From Vespa crabro (taxonomy: Eukaryota; Arthropoda; Insecta; Hymenoptera; Vespidae), in contig NC_060961.1 of the NCBI RefSeq assembly GCF_910589235.1, forward strand, positions 6,230,001-6,294,000: a DNA stretch of 64,000 nt, written 5' to 3'. Positions 12,401-24,600 of this stretch are shown piece by piece. How positions within the stretch are numbered: position 1 is the first letter of the stretch; each line of letters begins with the position of its first letter. The notes below the pieces were generated by a model that had not been told where the DNA came from, did not search any database, and saw only the letters and a program-made list of their open reading frames with translations. Made by a program: the position numbers and the translations under genes.

Positions 12401-14500
12401 ATTTACTTGTGATACTGACTATAATTTAACGAAACATGAAGAAGTATATCGATGTTAGACGATGATCGGGGTAGAGATAACAAAAGAAGAAAAAAAAAGA
12501 AAAAAAAGAAAGAAAAAAAGAAAAGAAACGAACGAGATATAAAAGAATTAAATTAAAGAAACAATTATTCAGCATAATTGTAATAACAATCTCCAATTAT
12601 TTACAAAGTTTTATGTAACAAACTACTCGATATATTCAACGATTATATATATATTTTCTCTTTCTTTCTTCTTCTTTTCATTTTTTTGTTTTTCTTTTTT
12701 TTTTTTTTAATTCACACTCAGTTCATTTTTTTTTAAAACGATCTAATCATTTATACACGTTTCGTATTAAATAAATCGAATATATTGCGAAGAATATCAA
12801 TTATTTGAATTTTTCTCGAATAATTGTAAACGACGAATGTGATTATAATCAATCCTATCGTAATAACAAACAATTGTACGGAATTATTTTTAACATCTAT
12901 TAAGAATTGGAATGCATACACGATTTGAAATAAAAATAGAATGAAGGAAAGAAAATGTAAAATAAAGAAATGAAAGTTAAAATAGGAAACGTTCCAATGT
13001 AACATTTTTCTGATAATCGTTTTAACGATCGTTTAAACGCGTCAAGTATAAAGATCAGGGATTCGTGGAATGTATGTCCCACTCTTTATCTCGAATATTT
13101 TTCAAGCTGAAAAGTCGGGACGCGTGACTCACGCGAACACCCTTCGAAAGAATGAAGGATTAGTTTTACGAGAGACGCGACAAAGATACGACCTCCTTAT
13201 CGTTAGAGCAATAAGGAGGAACGAAGTAATCCGTCGCTTTACAAGGTGGGATAAAGGTTTGTTAAGGGTTATATACAATGTAAATAGGCGGGCACCTTTC
13301 TCTCCAAACTTTCCTTGAGGATGGATGGCATACCATCGGAAGTACTTTCCTACGAGTTGAAATTTCCATCGATGGTTAAGTACTTCATTTTACTTTAAAA
13401 TATGTATATACATATATAAATATATATATATAATATAACTATTCAAATATCGTTCACAGAAAACATATCATTTGTAATAACCATAAAAGTGGCCTATTAC
13501 AACGAAACGAATAACTTTCCCGTCGTTTAGTTTATTGATTCGAAAAATTTCTTTTTCTTTCTTTTTTTTCCCCTCTAATATAATAGACTCCCATATAACG
13601 CGGGAAATAAATTCTGTTATAATGAATCCACGTCGTGTTATACCAAACGCATATGTTATACGTATGTATATGTGATAGTATTATATTATGATAACAAATT
13701 ATTTATAAAAAGATGCGATAATTTGTTGTGAAATAAAACGAATGTAAATTTATTAAACATCATAAAATGTTACTCTTTGGCAGGAGTCATGAATAAAAAA
13801 AAAAAGAGAGAGAGAAAGAAAGAAAAAAGAAAAGAACGAATTTCTCATGACTATTTGAATTTTTATAAGTATAGCTACGTTCAATAAAATTTATCGAAAA
13901 GTATTATATATAAAATACTTATAAACACATTGGTTAATAATTATTATAGACGTATCGAATATTCGTATCATTTATTGTCATATAAAAAATATATTAACCC
14001 GTCTTAACACAGTCACATTATTTTAATTAATTTATTTTATTATTAATTTCACAAACGAATTTACTACATTCAAGGGATTCACACGATTTAGAAAATTTTT
14101 AATGGATCGTATTATTTAATGCATACGAAACATTCCTAAAAAAATTAATTCGCATCTTTGTTTGTTGGAGGGAAAAAAAAAAGAAAAAAAAGAAAGAAGA
14201 GAAAAAAAATCACAGTTCAGCATTAATGTTCATACCTGTATTAACTCGTTTAAAAGAAATTGTTAAAAATCTCAAATAAAAAATACTTTACGATTTTCAA
14301 TGATAATATTTACAATATATTCAATGCAATTGATCAAAAAATTCTTTATGCTTTTTATACTTACTAAGGACATAAAAAATTTCTCACAAAAGAGTATCAA
14401 TAAGTATCGCAATATTTATTTGTCAAAGATTGAGGAAGAGTTTATATTGATCGGAAAAAAATCGAGAGTACGTTATTTTCACATATGTACACATATGTTA
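12401..14500. other. Non-coding AT-rich DNA with one hairpin
   Basis: Mostly AT-rich. 13060-13390 is less repetitive and holds an 82-codon ORF (13070-13318) of unconvincing composition plus a 9-bp-stem hairpin at 13192-13219. No gene called. Confidence 0.5.
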
Positions 14501-14505
14501 AACCT

Positions 14506-14590
14506 CGTCGTCGACGTTATCGTCGTTATCGTCGTCATCGTCGTCATCATCGTCATGGACGTGAACGTGAACGTGGACGTAGACGTGGAA
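14506..14590. repeat. (CGT)/(CGTCAT) repeat
   Basis: Degenerate CGTCGTTATCGTCGTCATCG-type repeat changing to ACGTG(A/G)ACGTG units at the end. Confidence 0.8.
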
Positions 14591-14830
14591 TAGTAGGCCC
14601 TGTAGTATGCAAATGAAGAAGATCACCTTCTATCTCTATTTCTCATTCTCGTTGCTCTCTTGAAGGAGGCGTCGAGGGCGCGATTTATCGCATAAAGACC
14701 CTCTCGCGAAGAAAGAGTAGTCCTGACGTTGCTCGTTAATTTTCGTCGCACGTGTACCGGCGCTTTGATCGCGCGGGTATGCTAATTGCCGTTCGCCGCC
14801 CACTCTCTCTCTCTAACCCCTTCTCTCTCA
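14591..14830. other. Non-repetitive island with TCF and POU-like sites
   Basis: Balanced-composition DNA with GCTTTGATC at 14762-14770 (exact TCF/Pangolin consensus), an octamer-like TATGCAAAT near 14607, and TTTATCGCATAAA near 14683. These features are common in developmental enhancers; function is inferred. Confidence 0.4.
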
Positions 14831-15701
14831 TTTTTTTCCTTTTCTCTCTTTCTTTTTCGCTCTATAGATGAGAGATAAGAAGACAAGAAACACGCCGGAT
14901 GTTCTTTGCCAGGACATATTAAGCGACATCTTTCGCTAAAGGAAGTCGAGTTATGATACAAACTGAAAGAAATTAAATTCATCCTGAAATATCTTTGATA
15001 CAATGCGATTTTGTTTCTCTTTTCTTCTTCTTTTTCTTAATTTTCTTTTTTTCTTTCTTTTTTCTTTCTTTTTTCTTTTTTTCACCCTTCAAAAATACGT
15101 ACCACGAATATCTGTACAAAAGTAACAGTACGAACCAATGTATGATCGTAATTGTTAAATCTTGATGTGATTCTTTCGTTGAAATTTCTTTCTTTTTTTC
15201 TTTTTGTTTCTTTTTTTCATATATCATAATACATTATTAATTCGAATATTAATCCATAATTTTCTTGAAATAATCGAACGAATTATTGAATGAAATTTTT
15301 GAATTTAATTGTTGAATAAATTTTTAAAAGATTATCTTTCATTAATACAATACGTTTACGATAATAAGATCATAGAGATGAAGCAAAAAAGAAATAAACA
15401 TTTTTAAATAAATATGTTCGTTCGAACGATTAAAATTCTATATGATCGCTGTATATACAATATCATATCGTACATATCAAAGTTAAAATTATAAAATATG
15501 AACTAGATGAGAATTGAACATGACAGATATTGAGAATTAACGAAGTGGATAGATAGGAAGAATGAACGATTATATACACGAAAGCATAGAAACTAAGAAG
15601 AGAGAAAGAGAAAGAAAAAAAGAGATAGAATATGAGGAGTTGTTGAAAGAGAAGGAAATACTGAGAAAAGTATCGTAAAGATGGCATACGTACATACATA
15701 C

Positions 15702-15734
<33 letters not shown>

Positions 15735-15780
15735 CACACTAATGTAAATATGAACGATCCATCCCGCACGATGTCGCAAA
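14831..15780. other. Non-coding AT-rich DNA
   Basis: T/C tracts at 15013-15085 and 15185-15220, purine-rich DNA at 15590-15660 and a TA/CATA repeat near 15690-15735. No gene seen. Confidence 0.55.
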
Positions 15781-16055
15781 CAGAGTGAAACTAGTACTCT
15801 ATTTGATATCCCTGGGGCTCGAGGTCTGCACTTTCAGATTTACTGCGTATGTATATGCCAACATGTGTACGCATTACACTACGTGAAAAGGAGGTGGTGG
15901 GGAGCTGAGCTGTTGTGTCGGGAACCCCATACAATGCCGTTCCCGTGAGGGAAGCGTTGCATCCCCTAATTAAGATTGGCCTTGTTTCAAGCGGCCCGCG
16001 AAATGATTCGCCGATCTCCAGAGGCTAGATCGTACGATATACATATGTATATATA
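15781..16055. other. Longest complex GC-richer island upstream of the Wnt gene
   Basis: About 275 bp with no simple repeat, near 50% GC, containing CTAATTAAGATTGG (homeodomain-type core) and flanked by TA repeats. No frame encodes a signal peptide or a known domain. Best guess is a conserved non-coding element. Confidence 0.4.
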
Positions 16056-16231
16056 ATATATATATGTATATATATATATATCATATACGTTGGATGGTGC
16101 GTATTCTTATACCGACCAATCTCTGTAAATCTCTGCGAACTCAGCCTTTTTCGAGATCAATCTACCCCCACCTTTACTCCTACTTCTCTCAGTTTCTTTT
16201 TCTCTTTTTCTTTTTCTTTTTCTTTCTCTCT

Positions 16232-16291
<60 letters not shown>

Positions 16292-17150
16292 CTCTCTTAA
16301 ATATTTTTCTTTCTCCACTCGCATTAGTTTCGAATATAACGAGGTCATCGAGGCATTAAAAATACGCTTGCGAAAGAAAAAGAAAAAAAGAAAAAGAAAT
16401 TAGTCAATTAATTTTTTTATCATCCTTGACGTTCCTCGCGAACTATTTCTTTTTTCCCTTTTTTCTTTCTTTTTTCTTTTTTTCCCTTTTTTATTTTTTT
16501 CGAGATTTGCCAGTCCGCTGTATGAGTCTGTTTCGTTAATACGATACTCCCACGTTGCCTAAACTCCTCCAAGGAATTAAAATGACTTAAAAAGGATTAT
16601 GTTATCGAACTTGCCGAGTTTGCTACTTCGACGATCTTCGTCGAAGATGAAAAAAAAAAGAAAAAGAAAAATAAAGATTCGTATGTCCTGTAGAAAATAT
16701 ATTAAACAAAGAAGAAATAGATGAATAAATAAACATAAAAAAGAAACAGAAAATAGGAGCTACAAGAAGAGAGAAGAAACGTATTGCAGGAAACATATAC
16801 GAAGATAAGATCAAATGTATTGCAATTAAGATTACGATTAATCATTAATCATTAATAATTGTAAAAGTAAAATAACATTTTAAACGAGATAAACGAGATA
16901 TAAAAAAAAAAAAGAAACCAAAAAGATAACAAAATTCTCCATCATTAAAATCCCTCCTAATAATATAATGGTATAATGAGAAACAGAATAATATCATAAT
17001 CTGTAAAAAACATTGAAACTCGAATTATTCCGAATAACAAATTTGGAAAAATTTTTCCCATTACGTTTTTCATAGTACAAACGTCATACTCTTGACGTCT
17101 TCAAAACGGACTCTTTCAAGTTTTTTTTTTTTTTTTTTTTTTTTCAAGAT
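16056..17150. other. Non-coding repeat-rich DNA
   Basis: TA repeat, CT array (16195-16290), T/C tract (16446-16500), A-rich DNA and a poly-T run ending near 17144. No gene seen. Confidence 0.55.
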
Positions 17151-17332
17151 ATTTGACGGATACCAAGAGCCCGAGGATAACTGGAGGAAGGGTTGATCGG
17201 AATCGTAGAGGGAGGGGATTGATTCGCGGACATGGTTGTTAGAGACTGTAATCGATACTAATTAGCATGGTACAAAGTTACGTTCGAACGATGGCCGGCG
17301 GCGATTCGCATCGTAAACGCGTGCGTTTCCAA
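17151..17332. other. Non-repetitive island
   Basis: Balanced sequence with CTAATTAGCATGG and a GC-rich end (GATGGCCGGCGGCGATTC). No coding frame. Confidence 0.3.
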
Positions 17333-17392
17333 CCCCTTCTCTCCTCCCCCTTCTCTCCTCCCCCTTCTCTCACCCCCCTTCTCTCACTCTCT
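17333..17392. repeat. CT-rich 14-bp minisatellite
   Basis: About four copies of a CCCCTTCTCTCCTC-like unit. Confidence 0.8.
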
Positions 17393-17400
17393 TTCACTTC

Positions 17401-17534
17401 ATCCACCTAACATAACTAGCTACCTAGCTAGCTAGCTACCTACCTATCTTCCTACCTACCAACTACCTATCAACCAACCTACCTATCTATCTACCTACCT
17501 ACCTACCTACCTACCTACCTACCTACCTACCTTA
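17401..17534. repeat. (CTAC)n / (CTAG) tetranucleotide array
   Basis: CTAC-type units with CTAG and CTAT variants, purest at 17488-17531. Confidence 0.85.
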
Positions 17535-17788
17535 CACCACTTACAGCTTTTAATACTAAATATAGTATACACGATGCACATCGTATTGTGGGCTTTTGAG
17601 GATTTATCCCTCCATTATACTGCCGCTCGTGAATGTTCCCGACGTAAATGGGCCCTATCGCTGTCACGTGGACAAAGCGCTGACCGACGTGGTTATGACG
17701 GCAACGCGATACCCCTTTAAGTAATAATAATAATCGCGACGATAATGGTCGTACTTCGATATACCTATTTCTATATGTATATGTGAGT

Positions 17789-17821
<33 letters not shown>

Positions 17822-18370
17822 TTCGTTTTCAATGCTTCTCGGTTTCTCTCTATTTCCTCTCTTTTCTCTCCTTCAAATCCGTATACACCACCCCCGCAAA
17901 CAAGCACTACCACCCCATCGCCTCAGCGTCCCTCTCCCGCCGCCCCCTTTCCCCTCCCCACTCCACTATCCCCCCATACCCCCCTACCCCCATACCCAAT
18001 ACCACTAACCTTCATCATCGCCGTCATAGTCGGACGACGCATCATCGGATCTGAATATGGATTCCTTTCTTTCCTACCGACGCTTTGTCGAGTTATTATT
18101 CGACCTCGTGTCCTTCCCCGCAGCTACCGTCGTCACCGTGAACGAACGAGCATCGAGCCTTATTCCCTAACCGTCTCGACTTACCCTTGGCCTTACCCTC
18201 CAAAAAGAAAAAAAAAAAAAAAGAAAAAAAAGAAAGAAAAAAGAAAAGAAAAAGGAAGAAAAAAAAGACGAAGGAAAAAAATGAAAAAGCACGATTGCTC
18301 TCGGGTATACTCGTGTATATACCGACTCCGACGGAATCGCGAGACTCCTTTTTAAAGTAGTCGTCCCATA
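17535..18370. other. Mixed non-coding DNA, island then CT and C-rich tracts
   Basis: 17560-17720 is non-repetitive with a CACGTG E-box; then a CT array (17788-17825), a C-rich stretch (17885-18000), another complex stretch (18000-18195) and an A-rich tract. The 190-codon ORF at 17783-18355 crosses these tracts and is not gene-like. Confidence 0.4.
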
Positions 18371-19670
18371 ATCGAAATATTCCATTTCAATTCATCAAGT
18401 ATCTTTTTTTTTCAAGAAATCTCTTAAGAAATGTAAACGGATAAACAGCTTATATAATGCGATATTCGTTCATTATCTTCTCGATCGCCTTATGATCGAT
18501 TAAATCGTATATATATTTTTCATATTTCGTTTATTCCAATGTAATAATCTTATCGTTAGAATTGATTTTAATTATAGGATGAAAGTGTAGGTACAATTTA
18601 AATAATAAATGTATTAAGATATTAAAACCAACTACTGTGATATTTCGATCGACATTAATTAAAACATTTAAACTCGTTCAACAAGTATTACGGTATATCT
18701 ATTCATTCTAAATAAATAAAGTTTTCATTCTTTTCTTTCTTCCTTTGGAACATCTATATATAACATTAATTGATTATCCATTTCGTAAATTATTTTAATA
18801 TTTCATTACGATTCGTACATTCTGATTATAGATTAATAAAAAAAAAAAAACCGAAAAAAAAAGATGTTAACTATCGTATAAAAAGATATCGATACGCTCT
18901 AATCTAAACAATCTGGTTATGTACAGTGCTAACGAAAACTTTAATTAATTTTTACTGCGGGTGGAGTGACGGAGAGAGGAGGGTATCTAAAAAACGATCC
19001 CCTTCTTAACAGTCAAGGGTTAATATACACGAGTTTAGGACCGAAGTCAAGTCGAATATATATCATCTTGACGATGAAGGGGCGATCGAGTAGTATAGAG
19101 AATATCCACCCTTGAAACATTCGATGAGTCACGACAATCGACCATCAGGATCCTCCATCCTTTTTTAAACTTTACGATTTTCCTAACGCTATCTTTCCTT
19201 CTTTCTTTCTTTTTGTTTTTTCTTATCATCTTTTTCGATTTTACGATCGAGGCTATTATTACGGTCCTTATTTTTTCACATTAATGGTCCCGCGAGCTTA
19301 GCTCCCTTTTCTCCTCAAACTTTTCTCGAACATGTCGCACACAAGGTTTGTCCCTTTAACTGATCTGCCTGTTCAACTGGTGTATCCGTATTTCTTCACG
19401 ACCACAATTCGTCATCGTCATCTACAGAATGTTTACGGATAAATTATTTTTAAAATGAACTTTATTAAATTCTTACAATTATCGCGAAGCAATATTTTCG
19501 TACGATTAAATTATGAGCGATCGTATTTAAAACAAGAAAAATAACAAAAAAACAAAAAAAAAAATAAGAAAATAAAGAAAAGAAGAAAAAACAAACAAAA
19601 ATATTTCACGTATTATACCTACGTACTTACGAACTAGCCGATCAAGTATAAAATATTTTGCAACAAAAAC

Positions 19671-19734
<64 letters not shown>

Positions 19735-19855
19735 ATGTATGCATATGTATATAATTACGAACTTACAAAAAGAAGTTACTCCTGTCTATATACTAGTTAC
19801 TTCTCGCATGATTTAACAACGAAACGTAACACACCCATACGACGAGCTAAGTAGA

Positions 19856-19889
<34 letters not shown>

Positions 19890-20520
19890 TATGACCGATT
19901 TGATCGTGAATCGAGCCGTCAGTCTACTATACTCTTATTTTCTTTCTCATGTATCGATTGCAATATCGTGAACGCACCCATATCATTCTCTCCTTCTCCT
20001 CCTCCTCCTCCTCCTCCTCTTCCTTCACCTCCCCCCTTTCAATTCTTCCTATCGTCATCGACGGAAGGGTGCTGCCACCTAAATCGGCTATTTGAGCGTA
20101 GGCTCAGCTTGACGGTAAACACGCTTCATGAATTTCTCGCGATACAAGACGGATATACCTACCTATCTATCGTCGTAGCCATGGATCAAACTGCGAATTT
20201 AACTTACGAAGCGATCTTCCTCGAAATAGTAATCCGAAGAGAGTTAGATATTCTTACCCTCTCTCTCTCTCTCTTCCTCTCTTCGGTTTTTCCTCGGAGG
20301 TCCATGTATCTATGTATGTATGTATGTATGTACTCAGAAAATACACAGCAGATAACACGTCGAAGATAGAGCCCCGGGACACGCGAGGCAGTGTATAGAC
20401 CGTAAAAGCAACGTGGGACTCCTGGAAGGGTCGTAAACCGTCGTTACCAAACAAACCCCGAAATAGTCGTAGCGTATGGAGAGTTGAGAATCTCATAGAG
20501 AGGTGGAGAATATCCAAAAG

Positions 20521-20556
<36 letters not shown>

Positions 20557-20724
20557 TAGATAAAGAGAGAGAGAGAGAGACTTTAAAACGTGAAAAGCGT
20601 TTCGTTCGAAAGCAAACAAATGATAGAACGATACCAGCTGCTTATGTCTTCTAAGGATCCACTTTTTCTCCTTTTCCTTCTTTTTATTTTTTTTTCTCTT
20701 CATTTTCTTCTTTTTTTTCTTGTC

Positions 20725-20756
<32 letters not shown>

Positions 20757-21181
20757 GGAAAGGAAATCCAAAATCTTTTTTAAACTTCTTCTTTTTTTTC
20801 CTTCGATTACAACAAGGACCAGCACTGTACACGGTCACGGTCGCAGTCACAGTGCATCCACTCGAGTCATTTCAAGAAATGGTCCTTGACCAGTCTCCGT
20901 CCTGTTAGCAGCTAGATCGAAGAGTTTTAAATGGGGAAACACTTGAAGGAAACAGTCATGACGATTTCTCTCTTATTTCATAATCTTACATTATAAAATT
21001 ATTTCACACGCATCGCATTAACGTATAACAGGAAAAAATGTATGTGTATGCGTGTATGATTACTCGATGACACGAATAATTCCAAGAATTATTCGCGGTT
21101 AGTATCTGCAATAAATAAAATCTTATATGTGATCATCTGCGAAAGGAAGACGGAGGAAAATGAGAAAAAACCATCGAAAAC

Positions 21182-21215
<34 letters not shown>

Positions 21216-21594
21216 AAGAGAGAGAGAGAGGAAGTATTCTTAAATGGTTTCATTTTTTGTTTTATTTTCTTTTTATTTTCTTTTTATTTTGTTTTCTTCA
21301 AAAAAGAGAGAAAAAAAAAACAGAGCAATCAAACATCACGGCAAGGTTCTACTCTTTCTCTCTCTCTCGCTCTCTCTACCTTTCTTTTTATCTATCCATC
21401 TATCTATCTCTCTCTTTTCAAATCAGGACACAAGCGATCTTCTACCCTCTATAATTTTCACTCCGGATACCTGCTCTAATTATAGGTAGATACTTCTGCG
21501 AGAGATGCCGCAGTAAGCATTTTTCTTCTTCTAGTAGCGCGCAAAGACAAGAAGTATATATGTACGATGAAAAAAAGTAAAAGAGAACCCAATC
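18371..21594. other. Non-coding DNA 5' of the first Wnt exon seen
   Basis: AT-rich DNA with a (TA)n array (19676-19731), a second TA array (19858-19886), purine arrays (20521-20580 and 21182-21232) and non-repetitive pieces at 19000-19180, 20040-20240 and 20340-20510. No signal-peptide exon ending in the phase needed by the Wnt gene was found. Confidence 0.45.
19676..19731. repeat. (TA)n microsatellite
   Basis: About 28 TA units without interruption. Confidence 0.95.

Positions 21595-21654
<60 letters not shown>
21595..21654. repeat. WntA: (CTTT)n next to the Wnt 3' splice site
   Basis: About 15 CTTT units ending 34 bp before the TTTCAG acceptor of exon 21688-21886. With the following T-run it forms an unusually long pyrimidine tract. 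Confidence 0.9.
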
Positions 21655-21687
21655 ACTCACTCTTCTTATCTTTTTTTTTTCTTTCAG

Positions 21688-24600
21688 GTATCTGGGACTG
21701 GAACCTCGCTTGAGCGGATCGGTCCAAGGTGCTGGAGGCGGTGCCGATGGTTCGGACGGACAACAGGGCTTGGGCATAGCTGGTGCGGGTGTGATAGGTC
21801 CTGCTAGTGCTGAAAAAAATTGCAAGAGTGTCCACCTCAGCGTCAAACAGCAACAGATTTGCTCACGTTCACCGCCAGTCCTGCAAGTACGTTCTTTTTT
21901 CTTCTATTTTTTTTTACGTAAACGTCATTAATTTATGATCGTCGTTGATCATACGATCATGAACATAAAGATTAAATTTAATATATGAAATTGATATAAA
22001 TCCAATTGAAAAAAAAAATGTATCTAATTTCCTTTTTCCTCTTTTTTCCTTTTTTTTCTTTTTTATTCTTTTACCTCAATGTTCTCTTTACAATTTTTCA
22101 TGTCCTTTTTATAATATTAAAATATAAATAAATATTAAAGACAACAATAGATGGACTACTTATGTCATTTTTAAATACAATGTCTTTTATAGATAAAGAG
22201 TTATCTGCTTTCAAGTTGATGTTTTCTATTATTAATTAACTAAAAAATAATCATTTATAAATATATATGTATATATAAATTAAACATTGTGAAATTAAAC
22301 ATTTTGTACAAGTTCATTCATATATCTTGTGTTTTCAAATATATATAGATATATATATACATATATATACATAATAAAAATAACGGCGCCAAGAGTTTTT
22401 AACGAGTTTTTAATGGTCGATCAAGCGGTTAGATGCGAAACGACGCATGATTACTATTTTCAAACTGGCAAGGGTTCATCAAGAGTGAAAACCTTACCTC
22501 AAAGTCGATGGTTATGTTTTGCGTGTATATCTAAATCAATGATGATAAATGTATTTAAAAAAAAAATATGATATTCATGTTGAAATAAAAAGATATAAAT
22601 AAGACTGACAGAAAAAAAAAAAAATATATATATATATCATCTACTTAGTAGATCTTTTAATTCCGTCAAGTCCCATCTAAAAAAGAAAAAAAAATGAAAA
22701 AAAAAATATATATATATATAATTATAAATATTGCATTGATAAAAAATTCATACACGACGAATAATATTTCTAAACGAAATTCATAAATCTACAATAACAA
22801 AGTATTAAAAATTACTTTCGAATTTTTTGAATTGGCGTCGATTAGCTGACGAAGTATTCTTCGAAAGTACGTAACTGTCCATTTCAAATCTTGAAGAGAA
22901 CGAATCGATGAAACGTACTCGATGGATTCTCTCACCTATCCATATACGCTGGGAAAGTATCGGCCTACAGTTGTTTCAATTTCAAGCGTTACGAAATGGA
23001 GAAGGGACGAACGGAAAGATGGATACGACGAACGAGTTTCCAAACGTTAAGCCTGTTGTACAAATGATGACCGTCTCTTTAAAGAATTTCACAGCGAGTT
23101 ATTCGAAAGAAAGACAGAAAGGAAGAATGAAAGAATGAAAGAAAAGAAAAAAAAGGAAACAGAAAACAAAAAAAGGAAAAGGAAAAAAAAAACAAAAATC
23201 CAACACACAAAACAAGAGAAAAAAATCCTACGTATTTTCGTTGCACAGTAAAGCTTCCTCTGTTGGATCCGTTGCTCCTTGATCATGAAACACGGCTTTA
23301 CATTCCCAAAAATCGCGTTTACCTTTCTCTAATGCACAAATCCTGTCGGATGACCCGAAGGTGGAAAAAGAAGGTGGTTAACAGAGGTGATGGCGGTCGA
23401 ACGACTAGGAACCGGTGCCTAGGTAAACTCGAGACTCGATATCTCTTTGAACATTGCCGACCGTCCCGGTTTTCCGAGACTGACTGCCGACATTCAAGTC
23501 TCGCACGGAGTTACCGACAAAAGAGACCGACATGAATATTCATACATCAAATAGGACACACCTACATACGACCGTTTCTTTCTTCTTCATTTTCTTCTTC
23601 TTCTTCTTCTTCTTCTTCCTTCTTCTTCTTCTTCCTTCTTTCGTGGAAACCATCATTTTTCTTATCCGTTGGTCTACTCGATCTTTTCGATGACGGAAAT
23701 CAAAAGATATTCGATTTTTAAAAAAAGGAGATCACGCGTTAACCACGATCGAGACACATTGTTTTACGCATCGTCGTACGCATATCCATGTTTTAATCTG
23801 TCATTAACGATATTATTTTCATCATTTTAATGATAAAAAGATCGAATAACAATCTAATGAGAATAAATATAAATATACATATACACATATTGTATGATAA
23901 TGAAATAAAAAATATTTTAATAACGATAGTTCAACTAAATAATAACGTTGATCAAAATTATTTAATAACATTACGATATTTTTATCTCCTATTCGGATTG
24001 TTATTATGTCTGTACGTATTAATATCGTAATAATTGTATAATTATTTTACTTAATATATTATAAGTATATACATTTAAATTTTCTTACATATGTATGTAT
24101 ATGTACGTAAAACGTACGCGCGATCTCTTGATTAACTTTCAATTCGAACAATTAATATCTCTTTTGAAAGGTGTCATCTTAGAGTTAACGTAAATAAATT
24201 TCACAGGCGGTAAGCGCAGGCACGAGATTGGCGATCGAAGAATGTCAACATCAATTCAGATCTGCTAGATGGAATTGTTCTGTCAGCCCGGACAATCCGG
24301 ACAACATTTTTGGCGGTGTCATGTTAGTCAGTAAGTAATACAGAGTAGTAATTATAAATTATCGACGAAATACAATGCATCGTTAAAATGCGTCTTCAAC
24401 ATTAATAACACATATTCTCTTCGTTGTCAATCGTATAGATCGGATCGATTAGACAAAATAAATAGATGAATAATATTATGATAAACGATATATATATATA
24501 TATAAATAATAAACATATACATCGTATATCGTATTTATTATTCACTCATGTAAATAATAAACATATTGCATCGCATATCATATTTATTATTCATCCTATT

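Noticed and set aside
13070..13318. 82-codon ORF
   Set aside because: Arg-rich, unrecognised, isolated and without splice or promoter context; retained only as part of a non-coding description.
17783..18355. 190-codon ORF
   Set aside because: It runs through CT, C-rich and A-rich tracts and has no coherent protein composition or family match.
23263..23535. 90-codon ORF in a Wnt intron
   Set aside because: Same strand as the gene but unlike any domain I know, with no exon context; more likely open by chance.
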